Under the pieces are notes generated by a model that had not been told where the DNA came from, did not search any database, and worked only from the letters and a program-made list of their open reading frames with translations. The position numbers and the translations under genes are program-made. A stretch of DNA of 15,328 nucleotides from Lachnospiraceae bacterium (GTDB taxonomy: Bacteria > Bacillota > Clostridia > Lachnospirales > Lachnospiraceae): contig JAHZAV010000030.1 of the NCBI GenBank assembly GCA_019423745.1, positions 13,219 through 28,546 on the forward strand. Reading direction: 5' to 3'. This document shows positions 1-8,342 of this stretch, in pieces (position 1 is the first letter of the stretch; each line of letters starts with the position of its first letter).

Positions 1-1
1 G

Positions 2-505
2 ACTTATACAGCACAGTATAAGGAAGACAAGAATGGGGATGGAACCCCGGATGAGAACCAGACGCTGACAATCAAGTTTGCAGACGGAGCCCACGGAAAA
101 GTAACGGGAACAGCAACCTATACAGTAATCCCGGGAGATACCTATCCGAAGGCACCGGAAGTAACAGCAGAGAAAGGTTGGGTATTCACAGGTTGGGAGC
201 CAGTATATGAGTTAACTGGAAAAGTTGGAGAGATTGAGAAATCAGAGACCAAGACGTATACAGCCCAGTATAAGGAAGATGAAAATGGGGATGGAACCCC
301 GGATGAAGACCAGACGCTGACGATTCGGTTCGCAAACGGAGCTCACGGAAAAGTAACGGGAACAGCAACCTATACAGTGATTCCGGGAGATGCATATCCG
401 AAGGCACCGCAAGTAACAGCAAACGACGGCTGGGTATTCACAGGTTGGGAACCAGCTTACAAGTTAACAGGAACAGTCGGAGCTATTGCTAAATCTGAGA
501 CGAGA
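2..505 (+). repeat. Two tandem 252-bp in-frame repeats
   Basis: Bases 2-253 and 254-505 are successive copies with a period of exactly 252 bp (84 codons), and the start of a third copy at 506 keeps the register. By eye, 70 of the 84 encoded residues are identical between the two full copies. The blocks around GKVTGTATYTVIPGD and GWVFTGWEP are nearly unchanged at DNA level. Such arrays commonly vary in copy number by recombination. The array probably continues upstream of the window. Confidence 0.9.
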
Positions 506-970
506 ATCTTTACAGCACAGTACGAAGAGGATGCAAACGGAAACGGTATACCGGATAGTCAGGAACCGGATGAACCTGATACACCGATAACACCATCTAA
601 TCCGACTAATCCAACTACACCATCCAATCCGACAACACCTGCAACAGATGGAACAACTACAAATAATGCAGCAAGAACAGCGACAACTCAGACAAATGCA
701 GCTGCAAATCAGAATGAGTACAATCTTACAGAAATAGATAATGGCGCTGATAATAATGCAGATGGAACCACAACAATTGATGAGGATAAGACACCATTAG
801 GAAATAAGGTGTTGGATGATACTTCGGCTGAAGCTCAGGAAGGACATTGTATACTTCATTTCATTATTCTGCTGATAACATTACTTGTTGCAATTATATT
901 TATACTGGATGGTGCAAAACGTCGTAAGAGAATTGATGAAATGCAAAATGAAATTGAAAAGCTGAGATAG
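2..970 (+). CDS. Repeat-containing surface protein, C-terminal part (5' end outside window)
   Basis: This is the last 322 residues of a protein whose frame is open from base 2, so the start lies upstream. In order it shows two complete 84-residue repeats (residues 1-168). Each begins TYTAQYKED, carries an NGDGTPDE loop resembling a calcium-binding thrombospondin-3/EF-hand loop, and has a GWVFTGWEP core typical of InlB/Listeria-Bacteroides-type repeats. A third partial repeat with a degenerate loop (NGNGIPDSQ) follows. Then comes a Thr/Pro/Asn-rich linker, a TPLG motif near residues 264-267, one hydrophobic segment (about 282-302, starting HCILHF) and a tail rich in Lys/Arg and Glu (KRRKRIDEMQNEIEKLR). 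There is no LPXTG motif. The layout fits an extracellular repeat stalk anchored at the C-terminus; ligand and role are unknown. The stop is followed after 11 bases by a small membrane protein gene. Confidence 0.8.
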   Translation, partial: TYTAQYKEDKNGDGTPDENQTLTIKFADGAHGKVTGTATYTVIPGDTYPKAPEVTAEKGWVFTGWEPVYELTGKVGEIEKSETKTYTAQYKEDENGDGTPDEDQTLTIRFANGAHGKVTGTATYTVIPGDAYPKAPQVTANDGWVFTGWEPAYKLTGTVGAIAKSETRIFTAQYEEDANGNGIPDSQEPDEPDTPITPSNPTNPTTPSNPTTPATDGTTTNNAARTATTQTNAAANQNEYNLTEIDNGADNNADGTTTIDEDKTPLGNKVLDDTSAEAQEGHCILHFIILLITLLVAIIFILDGAKRRKRIDEMQNEIEKLR

Positions 971-981
971 GAGGTAGTAGT

Positions 982-1152
982 ATGGGAGTTACATTAGGAT
1001 TTTGTATATGGGATCTTGTCACACTTATATTACTTCTTGCAGTTGTGATAGGGTTTATTGTGAGAACAATAAAGCTGAATCGGCTTGAGAAAGATCTCCA
1101 GGAACAGCTTACAGAAAAAAGCATGAGCCATTCGACTGACAAAAGTGTATAA
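982..1152 (+). CDS. Small single-pass membrane protein, 56 aa
   Basis: An ATG at 982 sits 6-7 bases after a GGAGGT ribosome binding site (970-975) that overlaps the stop of the surface protein gene, so the two are probably translated from one mRNA. The 56-residue product begins MGVTLGFCIWDLVTLILLLA and has one membrane segment (about residues 9-28). A basic, amphipathic stretch follows (VRTIKLNRLEKDLQEQLTEK, about 28-46) that could form a short coiled coil. I do not recognise a family. The plan of one membrane helix followed by a charged helix mirrors the C-terminus of the preceding protein, which suggests, as an inference, that the two interact or share a role in anchoring or secretion. Confidence 0.65.
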   Translation: MGVTLGFCIWDLVTLILLLAVVIGFIVRTIKLNRLEKDLQEQLTEKSMSHSTDKSV

Positions 1153-1170
1153 ATTCAGGTGATAATTTAC

Positions 1171-1214
1171 AACAGAGTAGAGCATGTGATAATACATGCT
1201 CTACTCTGTTTTTT
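1171..1214 (+). terminator. Rho-independent terminator after the surface protein pair
   Basis: A perfect 16-bp inverted repeat (1171-1186 with 1195-1210) encloses an 8-base loop, and its right arm runs straight into a T tract (1209-1214). It lies 18 bases after the small membrane protein gene and should end that transcript. Confidence 0.9.
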
Positions 1215-1312
1215 GTATCGGTAACGAGACAAAGCAAGGGCGTGTCTGAGACCTTGGCGACCTGGCACGGCTAAAATAAAGTATGCATTGTGCAGTTATT
1301 TGAGGTTAAAAG

Positions 1313-1341
1313 TTGTTCTTTATAGCTGTTTTTCGTATAAT
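1313..1341 (+). promoter_or_regulatory. Sigma-70/SigA-type promoter of the phosphorelay operon
   Basis: TTGTTC (1313-1318) and a consensus TATAAT (1336-1341) are separated by 17 bases. They lie about 85 bases upstream of the response regulator start and downstream of the preceding terminator. The rest of 1215-1427 shows no gene. A transcript starting near 1348 would have a leader of about 80 bases with no obvious strong hairpin. Confidence 0.7.
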
Positions 1342-1427
1342 ATAGATGGGTGTATAAACACTTACCCAATAGTTACAGCTTTTTTAACTTGTTGTAATAT
1401 AGTTTGAGAACAATAGGAGAAACAGTT

Positions 1428-2516
1428 ATGAAAATCACAGACCATATTGCAGATACACTGTTGATTGTCGATGACAGTGAATTAAACAGAGCGATCTTAT
1501 CACAGATATTTTCCGATACATATAAAATTACAGAGGCTGCGGACGGGGCCCAGGGATGGGAGATATATCACAGTCATAAGGACGAGATATGCGCCATCTT
1601 ACTCGATGTAGTCATGCCGGTTATGGATGGAATGGAATTTCTCAGGTTGCTCAGGAAGGCAGGCGAAATAAGCGATATACCAGTGTTTCTGATTACAGCT
1701 ACAGAAAATACAGACGTTTTAAAGGAAGCATACGAGCTGGGAGTCATGGATGTTATCAGTAAACCGGTTGTTCCTTATATGATTCGTCGAAGAGTGGCTT
1801 CAGTAATTGAACTGTTCCGTGCAAGAAAACAACTCAGCGAAAAAGTCAGACAACAGAATTTCGAAATACTGAAACAGGCGGAGATGATTATTGAACTGAA
1901 TCAGGGAATGATAGAAGCCCTGTCTACCGCTATTGAATTCCGGAGTGGAGAATCCGGGGAGCACGTACGCCGGATCCATGAGATTACAAGACTTATGCTG
2001 GAAAAAACAGAATTTGGAAAGGGACTGTCGGAGTATGAAATCGAGCAGATATCCCTCGGGGCAATTATGCATGACGTTGGGAAAATTGCAGTCTCGGATC
2101 AGATTCTGAACAAGCCGGGAAGGCTGACGCCTGAGGAATATGAAATCATGAAGACCCATACAGTAAAAGGGGCAGAGCTGCTAAGCAGGATTCCACAGAT
2201 GAAAGCGCATGCATCCTATCAGTACGCCTATGATATTGCAAGGCATCACCATGAGCGCTGGGATGGACGGGGGTATCCCGACGGGCTGAAGGGAGACGAA
2301 ATACCGATCAGTGCACAGATTGTATCGATTGCAGATGTGTACGATGCACTGGTGAGTAAACGGGTATATAAAGACGCCATTGATTATGATGAGGCAGTAA
2401 ATATGATAAAAAGCGGTGCGTGTGGTGTTTTCAATCCAGCGTTGATCAAGGCGTTTCTTACAATAGAAAAAGAGTGCAGAACATTATATAAGTCTGCAGA
2501 TAAGGAGACAATATGA
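1428..2516 (+). CDS. Response regulator with HD-GYP output domain (c-di-GMP phosphodiesterase type)
   Basis: The product is 362 aa. The ATG at 1428 is chosen because AGGAGA (1415-1420) lies 7 bases upstream; an in-frame TTG at 1404 lacks such a site. Residues about 10-125 form a REC receiver with the acidic pair D15/D16, phosphoacceptor D60 in LLDVVMP, T90 and K112. A helical linker (about 130-165) leads to an HD-GYP domain. This holds HD at 215-216, H244, the HH pair in HHHERWDGRGYPDG (273-286), and IADVYDAL (301-308). HD-GYP domains with these residues hydrolyse cyclic di-GMP to pGpG/GMP in the cytoplasm. Receiver phosphorylation by the neighbouring phosphorelay would control this activity. 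The gene overlaps the HPt gene by 4 bases (ATGA), indicating translational coupling. The family assignment is firm; actual c-di-GMP hydrolysis is inferred. Confidence 0.92.
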   Translation: MKITDHIADTLLIVDDSELNRAILSQIFSDTYKITEAADGAQGWEIYHSHKDEICAILLDVVMPVMDGMEFLRLLRKAGEISDIPVFLITATENTDVLKEAYELGVMDVISKPVVPYMIRRRVASVIELFRARKQLSEKVRQQNFEILKQAEMIIELNQGMIEALSTAIEFRSGESGEHVRRIHEITRLMLEKTEFGKGLSEYEIEQISLGAIMHDVGKIAVSDQILNKPGRLTPEEYEIMKTHTVKGAELLSRIPQMKAHASYQYAYDIARHHHERWDGRGYPDGLKGDEIPISAQIVSIADVYDALVSKRVYKDAIDYDEAVNMIKSGACGVFNPALIKAFLTIEKECRTLYKSADKETI

Positions 2517-2878
2517 AAAAACAGGATATGGAAAAAATGGTAACTGCAGGAATAGATCCGGAAAGTGCAATTGAGCGGTTTATGGGAAATGAAGCATTGT
2601 ACTTAAAGTTCCTGTTTCGGTTTCCGGATGATGAAAATTATCAGAATTTATGCCGGTTTATTGAACAGCAGGACTGCGGGAATGCATTTACAGCCGCTCA
2701 TACACTGAAAGGAGTCTGTGGAAATCTTTCAATAAAGAGCATGGAAAATATTTTAAGGGAACAGGTGGAATATCTGAGAAATGGAGATCTTCAGCACGGT
2801 CAGGAGATGATGGGAGAATTGAAAGAGTCCTATGATCGTATAAAAGAAGTAATTAATGAATTAAAGGAGAATTCCTGA
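2513..2878 (+). CDS. Stand-alone histidine phosphotransfer (HPt) protein
   Basis: This 121-residue soluble, largely helical protein carries the HPt signature AAHTLKGVCGNLS (residues 61-73), with H63 as the phosphorylated histidine and K66/G67 in the usual positions. Its length is normal for a single HPt domain. HPt proteins shuttle phosphoryl groups between receiver domains. Here the partners are most likely the C-terminal receiver of the hybrid kinase just downstream and the receiver of the HD-GYP protein just upstream. The start overlaps the stop of the upstream gene by 4 bases and has an AAGGAGA site (2502-2508), so expression should be coupled. The gap to the kinase gene is 14 bases. Confidence 0.88.
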   Translation: MKKQDMEKMVTAGIDPESAIERFMGNEALYLKFLFRFPDDENYQNLCRFIEQQDCGNAFTAAHTLKGVCGNLSIKSMENILREQVEYLRNGDLQHGQEMMGELKESYDRIKEVINELKENS

Positions 2879-2892
2879 ATAAGGGAGAAAAA

Positions 2893-5415
2893 GTGAAACG
2901 ATTATACAATAAAAGAAAATTATATTTAAATAACTTATTGAATGTTTTTGTACTGGTCATTGTCCTGGTTACTCTTGTGGTCAGTATTCTTCTTGTCAGG
3001 GAGAAACTTCTGCAAAATACACAGGAACTTGGTATGTCACTGGCGAAAAGCTATGCCAGTGAGGAGGAACTGTATATATCCTCTTTTCGTGACATGCTCA
3101 GTCTGGGCGTCCAGTATGTGGATGAACTGTATGCATCTGGGGATACTGAGGATATTCAGATTTGGCTTGAGGACTATTTTGACAAAATTAGCGAAGTTCT
3201 GGGCGATAATGTAGCGGATCCTTATGCCATTATTGATGGAAAAATTGTTGCGGCGCACCCATGGGAAGGCGACCAGGATTATGATTATGAGAACACGATG
3301 TGGTATCAGCAGGCGCTGGAAGCTGACGGAGAGATAGTATTCACGGATGTTTATCAAGATGCCATCACCGGACAGCCCATCGTGACTCTGGCGCAGCAGC
3401 TAAAAAAAGACGGGGATGTACTTGTGATGGATCTCTATCCGGATAATTTTCAGGAGGAAAATGCAAGAAAAGAACTCCCGGCAGAATGCTCCTTTTATCT
3501 GTGCGATGCGCAGGGAAACATGATTACTGCGATTGTTCCATGGGATGTTTCAAAGGAGGATCTTGAATCAAACACGGAATATCTGCTTGAGGGAATACGT
3601 GACGGTTCGCTGCTATCTTATGATGCATATTTCAAAGATTATAAGGGAGAAAAAAGAGGCGCATATTATCATGAAATGAGCAACGGCTGGATGGTGATTC
3701 TTACGATACCATTTGATTCCGTTTTGTTTGGAGAAAAAAATATGGTCGTTTACCTGCTGGCTGGTGTTGGTGCGTTTGCTTTCCTGACGCTGCTTGTTAT
3801 GGTACTGAAAAATCTGATTCAGATGAGAAAAATCTGGGTTTCTGAAAATACAGTAAGGATCCTCGGAGATTCTTTTTATGCGATTTATCTGCTTAATTAT
3901 CAAAAGGAAACATATGAGTTTATTAAACCTTCAGAGGATATTGCAAAGGAAATTCCATTAAAAGGGGATTACGAAGATTTGCTGAAGGTTATAAAAAAAT
4001 ATGTTGAAGAGGATGCCAGAAAAGAATTCGTACATGCTTTTTCTCTGGAACAGATCCGTGAGCGTGTGGGCGAGAAGATTGCCGATTATGGCGGGGATTA
4101 CAAGAGAAGATTCGGTGACACATATAAGTGGGTCAATGTGAGGACTCTTTACAATGAAAAAGTGGCTCCCGATCAGGTGATTTTCTGTTTCCGTGAAGTA
4201 GATCTGGAAAAGCGTCAGCAGCAACAACATACGGTGATTCTTCAGGATGCCCTTGAGTCCGCGAGAGAAAATGCAAAAGTAAAAGAGACCTTTTTCAACA
4301 ATATGTCTCATGATATGCGAACCCCGTTGAACGCGATTATCGGTTTTTCTGAACTTGTGTTGAAAAGCGAGGGAAATTGGGAAAAGGTTACAGATTATAT
4401 GGATAAGATTCTGTATGCGGGGCGGCAGCTGTTGAATCTGATCAACGATATTCTCGAGCTTTCCAGGATTCAATCAGGGAAAAATGCTCCCTCCAACGAG
4501 GAATTCGATATCGAAGAGACGATAAAAAGAAGTGCTGCATTATTCGAAAGCCTTTCTGTTTCCCAGAATAAAACATTAACAGTAGATGTCCAGGTGAGAG
4601 ACAGGGCTGTTTACGGGGATTCATTTAAACTGGAACAGATTATGAATAATCTGTTATCCAATGCATTTAAATACAGTAATCCGGGAGCATATATCAATGT
4701 GGAAGTACGCCAGGATGTATTTATGAACAAAAGCAGATACCGGATTGTTGTCACAGATACGGGCATTGGTATGTCAGAAGAATTTGTCCGGCATATTTTT
4801 GAACCGTATGCAAGAGAAACTCGTTTTTCTACGAGCACTGTGGTGGGAACGGGACTTGGAATGCCCATTGTAAAAGGACTTGTTCAGCAGTTGAGCGGAG
4901 AGGTTACAGCAGAAAGTACACTGGGTAAAGGCAGTCGATTTACGCTTGTCATTCCGTTTATGACGGTAAATAAAACAGTTGAAGAGAAAAAAGAAAAAGA
5001 TATAGATAAAGAACAGGAGGAAGGCCTTAAAGGATGCAGGATACTTCTCGCTGAGGATAATGAACTGAATCGGGAAATAGCCACGGAAATTCTTCAGATG
5101 AACGGTGTGGAAGTGATATCCGCCGTAAATGGAGAGGAGGCAGTGCATATTTTCCGGTCTTCCGAAAAATTCTCTATAGACGCAATTCTGATGGATATGC
5201 AGATGCCGGTTATGGACGGGTGTGAGGCAGCAAGGACAATCCGTATGCTGGAAAGAGAGGACGCCAAAAGTGTTCCTATCATCGCTGTTACCGCAAACGC
5301 ATTTGCGGAAGATATAGAAAAAACTTCTAATGCCGGTATGAATGGACACATATCAAAACCGATTGACTTTAAGGTTCTTACGGAAACACTGACACAGATG
5401 ATCAGGAAACTTTAA
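2893..5415 (+). CDS. Membrane hybrid sensor histidine kinase with extracellular cache-like domain and C-terminal receiver
   Basis: The product is 840 aa, starting at GTG 2893 behind AGGGAG (2882-2887). Order: a basic N-terminus; TM1 (about 15-34); an extracellular double-cache-like sensor (about 40-280, with DPYAIIDGKIVAAHPW and TDVYQDAITGQPIVTLAQQL); TM2 (about 285-305); a cytoplasmic PAS-like region (about 318-440); and HisKA with MSHDMRTPLNAIIGFSEL, phosphorylated H473. The HATPase domain has N box NNLLSNAFKYSNPG (585-598), G1 DTGIGMS (622-628), F box FEPYA and G2 GTGLGMPIVK (652-661). After an acidic/lysine linker comes a receiver (about 715-840) with D768 in LMDMQMPVMDG and K822. All catalytic motifs look intact. 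It probably senses a small extracellular metabolite and passes phosphate through its receiver to the HPt protein. The ligand is unknown. It is the last gene of the operon. Confidence 0.92.
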   Translation: MKRLYNKRKLYLNNLLNVFVLVIVLVTLVVSILLVREKLLQNTQELGMSLAKSYASEEELYISSFRDMLSLGVQYVDELYASGDTEDIQIWLEDYFDKISEVLGDNVADPYAIIDGKIVAAHPWEGDQDYDYENTMWYQQALEADGEIVFTDVYQDAITGQPIVTLAQQLKKDGDVLVMDLYPDNFQEENARKELPAECSFYLCDAQGNMITAIVPWDVSKEDLESNTEYLLEGIRDGSLLSYDAYFKDYKGEKRGAYYHEMSNGWMVILTIPFDSVLFGEKNMVVYLLAGVGAFAFLTLLVMVLKNLIQMRKIWVSENTVRILGDSFYAIYLLNYQKETYEFIKPSEDIAKEIPLKGDYEDLLKVIKKYVEEDARKEFVHAFSLEQIRERVGEKIADYGGDYKRRFGDTYKWVNVRTLYNEKVAPDQVIFCFREVDLEKRQQQQHTVILQDALESARENAKVKETFFNNMSHDMRTPLNAIIGFSELVLKSEGNWEKVTDYMDKILYAGRQLLNLINDILELSRIQSGKNAPSNEEFDIEETIKRSAALFESLSVSQNKTLTVDVQVRDRAVYGDSFKLEQIMNNLLSNAFKYSNPGAYINVEVRQDVFMNKSRYRIVVTDTGIGMSEEFVRHIFEPYARETRFSTSTVVGTGLGMPIVKGLVQQLSGEVTAESTLGKGSRFTLVIPFMTVNKTVEEKKEKDIDKEQEEGLKGCRILLAEDNELNREIATEILQMNGVEVISAVNGEEAVHIFRSSEKFSIDAILMDMQMPVMDGCEAARTIRMLEREDAKSVPIIAVTANAFAEDIEKTSNAGMNGHISKPIDFKVLTETLTQMIRKL

Positions 5416-5499
5416 CCCTTAATTAACTTCATTTGGATTAATATACAATGACAAAATTGAAAAAATTGATATGATATAAGATATGTCATTTGTTATTTT

Positions 5500-5533
5500 G
5501 GGCAGAGCCATTTTTGAGGCTCTGCCTTTGTTT
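5500..5533 (+). terminator. Rho-independent terminator of the phosphorelay operon
   Basis: A perfect 9-bp GC-rich stem (GGCAGAGCC 5501-5509 with GGCTCTGCC 5518-5526) has an 8-base loop and is followed by a T-rich run (TTTGTTT). It lies about 85 bases after the kinase stop. Confidence 0.85.
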
Positions 5534-5779
5534 CATTATAATGCATTTTTCGGACAAACTTTGTTTTATCCCCATCAATTCTATATAGACCTTTTACTAT
5601 ATCAACAATGTGGAAGAAGCTTTGGTTGCAGTTAAATATGGTGAATCTTCTGAATATGTGCATTTTTATTAATATATGATATGATAGATAAAAATTTGCC
5701 CTTTGAGAAATGCTGTTACAAAGTCAAGTTTGAAATATTTCATATTTGTAGATAAACAATAACGGGAAAGGAGAAAGAG
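5534..5779 (+). other. AT-rich leader region of the AraC-GH39 gene
   Basis: No convincing gene lies here. The region contains TATGAT-like -10 candidates (5675-5685) without a good -35 box. A 12-bp palindrome TGAAATATTTCA (5731-5742), about 40 bases before the AraC gene start, could be an operator or chance in AT-rich DNA. A 27-codon open stretch (5589-5672) lacks an ATG and a ribosome binding site. The promoter of the regulator is presumably in this interval, but I cannot place it with confidence. Confidence 0.35.
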
Positions 5780-8236
5780 ATGGAAAAATATCGGATTACT
5801 GTGAATGATTTAAATAATGAAAAACTATTATGGCACAAATGGGTGGAAATTGCGTTTGTATTAGAAGGAACAGGAACTGTTTTTATTGATAGTCAATCTT
5901 ATGATATTCAGGAAAAAGATATATTTGTAATAAATAGCTATCAAATACATTCAGCCAAAATGTCAGAAGAAGGAAAACTATTTTCTCTTTTGATAGACCC
6001 TGAATTTGTACGAAATCTTTTACCTGAAACAGAATATTATAAATTTGAATGTAAATCATTTTGTTCATCCTCTCATGATAAAGTACCGTACGATGAAGTT
6101 CGTAAGCGATTAGCGCAGGTGGTGTATACGTTGACAAAAAGCGAAGAAAAATTTGCAGAAACGCATATTTATATGAAACTCAGCGCTTTAATAGAATGTC
6201 TGATATATAATTTTGGTATACAAATATCTAAAGAGCAAAAATCCGATGACAGATTTATTGATTTGGTTCAATATTTGAATGAATATTACGATGAAGATAT
6301 TACACTTTCTAAATTGGCAGAAAAAGAATATATGAGCCAGTCGTACTTTTCTCGATTGTTTCAAAAAGAAATAGGAATAAAGTTTACAGAATTTTTAAGT
6401 GATATCAGAGTATCTAATTCGTTAACATATTTGGAAGATAAGAAAATGACGGTTACAGATATTGCATATAGAATCGGATTTAAAAATGTAAATTCCTTTA
6501 TTGATGCATTTAAAAAGAAATATGGGGTTACACCTGCGAAATATAGAAAACAGTTACCGGAAAAAAAGGTGGAATCTAAGAAAAAAAGTTTGAGAGAATT
6601 AGAAGAACATTCTGTTTTGTTTGAATCTCTTTTGTCATATGTTGGAGTATCTGATGAGAAAAAGCCTGATTTAATGGGGATTCAAGATAATCAATTAAAT
6701 GTAAACGTGAATTTAAAAACGACCAATCACAAACGTAGGACACCCAATGGGTGGAAGGCTCTATTTAATGTTGGTTATGCAAAGGATATTTTATATGCAG
6801 ATATACAAAGGCAAATTCAACGTATTCAGAAAGAAATTGGATTTAGATGGATACGTTTTCATGGTTTATTAGATGATGAGATGTTCGTTTACTCAGAAAA
6901 GAAAGATGGAACACCATATTATTGTTTTCAGTATATTGATAAGATATTGGATTTTATTTTAGAAATTGGATTAAAGCCAGTTATTGAATTTGGATATATG
7001 CCGGAGATGCTGGCAGAATCTTTGGAGCACAGACTTTTTCAAAAAAGAAGCGTAATAGCACTTCCTGCATCAATTGAAAAGTGGAAAGCATTAGTAAGAG
7101 CTGTAATGGATCATCTGACAGAAAGATATGGGAAAGAAGAGATGAAATCATGGATATTTGCTCCATTTTATTTTCTTGGTTTTTACAAGATGATGAAAAA
7201 AGAGAATGAGCAAGAGATTTTTTATGTTTATAAGGAAACAAGTAATATTATTAGGGAGTATAATCCAGATTATCAGCAGATGGGAATCTATGGTCAGGTT
7301 AACGATATAGTATTACTGAAAAAATTTCTTCAGTTTGCAAAGGACAATTCCTGTCTGCCCGATATTATAGGAACCTATTGCTATCATTTAGTGGAAGAAA
7401 CGGAGGAGGACATAGGTCTAAATTTAAAACTAATTGAACATGATGATGTGTTTAATATTGCAGTAAGTGGAAAAGAGAATTATCTGGATTTTTATGGAAA
7501 GAAGATACAGATGATGCTTGATAATTTTGGAATTGAAAACAGAAAAATTTTTTTGGCCATTTGGAGCAATAATATTTGGCAAAGGGATTTATGTAATGAT
7601 ACTTGCTTTAAATCAGCGTTTGTTTTTAAAGAAATTCTGGAAAATATAGAAACGTATCAGGCTTTTGGTTATTGGGCATTATCAGATTTGATGGAAGAAA
7701 TGATTCCAGCAAAAGACGTGTTTCACGGTGGAGTTGGTATGTTTACAATATCCGGAATTCCTAAAAGTGCATATTGGGCGCTTTGGCTATTGAGATTTTT
7801 GGGGGAATATATTTTAAAGCAGGAGGATGGCATTTTTATAACAGAAAGTGAAAACGAATTGCAAATTTTCTTATATAACTATTGTCATTATGATAACTTT
7901 TATCGATACCGACATGCAACGAAACTATCACGAACAAATCGATATAATGTGTTTTTACAGAAAAGAGCACAAAATTACCATATTGCAATAAAAGGATTAA
8001 CAGCAGGAATGTACTCAATTACTCGATATGAAATAGGGAGAGAAAAAGGAAGTGTATATGATCAGTGGGTGAAAGTAGGAGCCCCACCTGTTCCAGATAA
8101 ATTTGAGGTACAGATGTTGTCAGGAGCTTCCTATCCTAAGGTCCAGACTTGGAAAGAAATGTGCAAGGAAGAGTATGCTATATGTGAGAAACTAGATGTG
8201 CATGAAATTGCAGTATATATTATTAAAAAAATTTAA
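5780..8236 (+). CDS. AraC-family regulator fused to a GH39-like domain
   Basis: The product is 818 aa. Its ATG at 5780 lies 6 bases after AAAGGAG (5767-5773). Residues 1-75 form a cupin-like sensor (VLEGTGTVFID, DIFVINSYQIHSAK). Residues about 158-258 are an AraC DNA-binding domain with two helix-turn-helix motifs (LSKLAEKEYMSQSYFSRLF; VTDIAYRIGFKNVNSFIDAF). Residues about 300-790 resemble GH39 beta-xylosidases (GFRWIRFHGLLDDEM; YWALSDLMEEM; NDTCFKSAFVFKEILEN). By eye, the family's acid/base motif WNEP is replaced by F463-Y464-F465, and the nucleophile motif TEWN reads A593-I594-W595-S596. Both catalytic glutamates therefore seem absent, so I infer a sugar-binding sensor rather than an active xylosidase. 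No signal peptide or membrane segment is visible, so it is cytoplasmic. It lies directly upstream of a transporter/esterase/glycosidase operon that it probably controls. Confidence 0.88.
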   Translation: MEKYRITVNDLNNEKLLWHKWVEIAFVLEGTGTVFIDSQSYDIQEKDIFVINSYQIHSAKMSEEGKLFSLLIDPEFVRNLLPETEYYKFECKSFCSSSHDKVPYDEVRKRLAQVVYTLTKSEEKFAETHIYMKLSALIECLIYNFGIQISKEQKSDDRFIDLVQYLNEYYDEDITLSKLAEKEYMSQSYFSRLFQKEIGIKFTEFLSDIRVSNSLTYLEDKKMTVTDIAYRIGFKNVNSFIDAFKKKYGVTPAKYRKQLPEKKVESKKKSLRELEEHSVLFESLLSYVGVSDEKKPDLMGIQDNQLNVNVNLKTTNHKRRTPNGWKALFNVGYAKDILYADIQRQIQRIQKEIGFRWIRFHGLLDDEMFVYSEKKDGTPYYCFQYIDKILDFILEIGLKPVIEFGYMPEMLAESLEHRLFQKRSVIALPASIEKWKALVRAVMDHLTERYGKEEMKSWIFAPFYFLGFYKMMKKENEQEIFYVYKETSNIIREYNPDYQQMGIYGQVNDIVLLKKFLQFAKDNSCLPDIIGTYCYHLVEETEEDIGLNLKLIEHDDVFNIAVSGKENYLDFYGKKIQMMLDNFGIENRKIFLAIWSNNIWQRDLCNDTCFKSAFVFKEILENIETYQAFGYWALSDLMEEMIPAKDVFHGGVGMFTISGIPKSAYWALWLLRFLGEYILKQEDGIFITESENELQIFLYNYCHYDNFYRYRHATKLSRTNRYNVFLQKRAQNYHIAIKGLTAGMYSITRYEIGREKGSVYDQWVKVGAPPVPDKFEVQMLSGASYPKVQTWKEMCKEEYAICEKLDVHEIAVYIIKKI

Positions 8237-8342
8237 TGTGACTTGTAAACTCATTTTTTGTCTTTTTTATCCAAAATATTTTCCAGAAAAATATTTAAAG
8301 TAAATAGAAAGAAAATATAATGGATAAATAAAATAATTGTCC

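Noticed and set aside
2..562. CRISPR-like array
   Set aside because: The repeats are 252 bp, in frame and coding, with no short repeat-spacer pattern.
764..970. LPXTG sortase signal at the end of the surface protein
   Set aside because: Only TPLG is present, and the tail after the helix is longer than in classical sortase signals, so sortase A anchoring is not claimed.
1404..1427. In-frame TTG upstream start for the HD-GYP regulator
   Set aside because: The ATG at 1428 has AGGAGA at 7-base spacing; the TTG has no comparable ribosome binding site.
5589..5672. 27-codon open stretch reading like protein (EEALVAVKYGESSEY)
   Set aside because: No ATG, no ribosome binding site and no recognisable family; it could be gene debris but is too short to support.
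5731..5742. Palindrome TGAAATATTTCA upstream of the AraC gene as an operator
   Set aside because: AT-rich palindromes of this size are expected by chance here, and AraC proteins usually bind direct repeats; noted only in the leader entry.
8274..8296. 9-bp inverted repeat AAATATTTT/AAAATATTT after the AraC gene
   Set aside because: The stem is AT-only and no T tract follows, so a terminator call is not supported.
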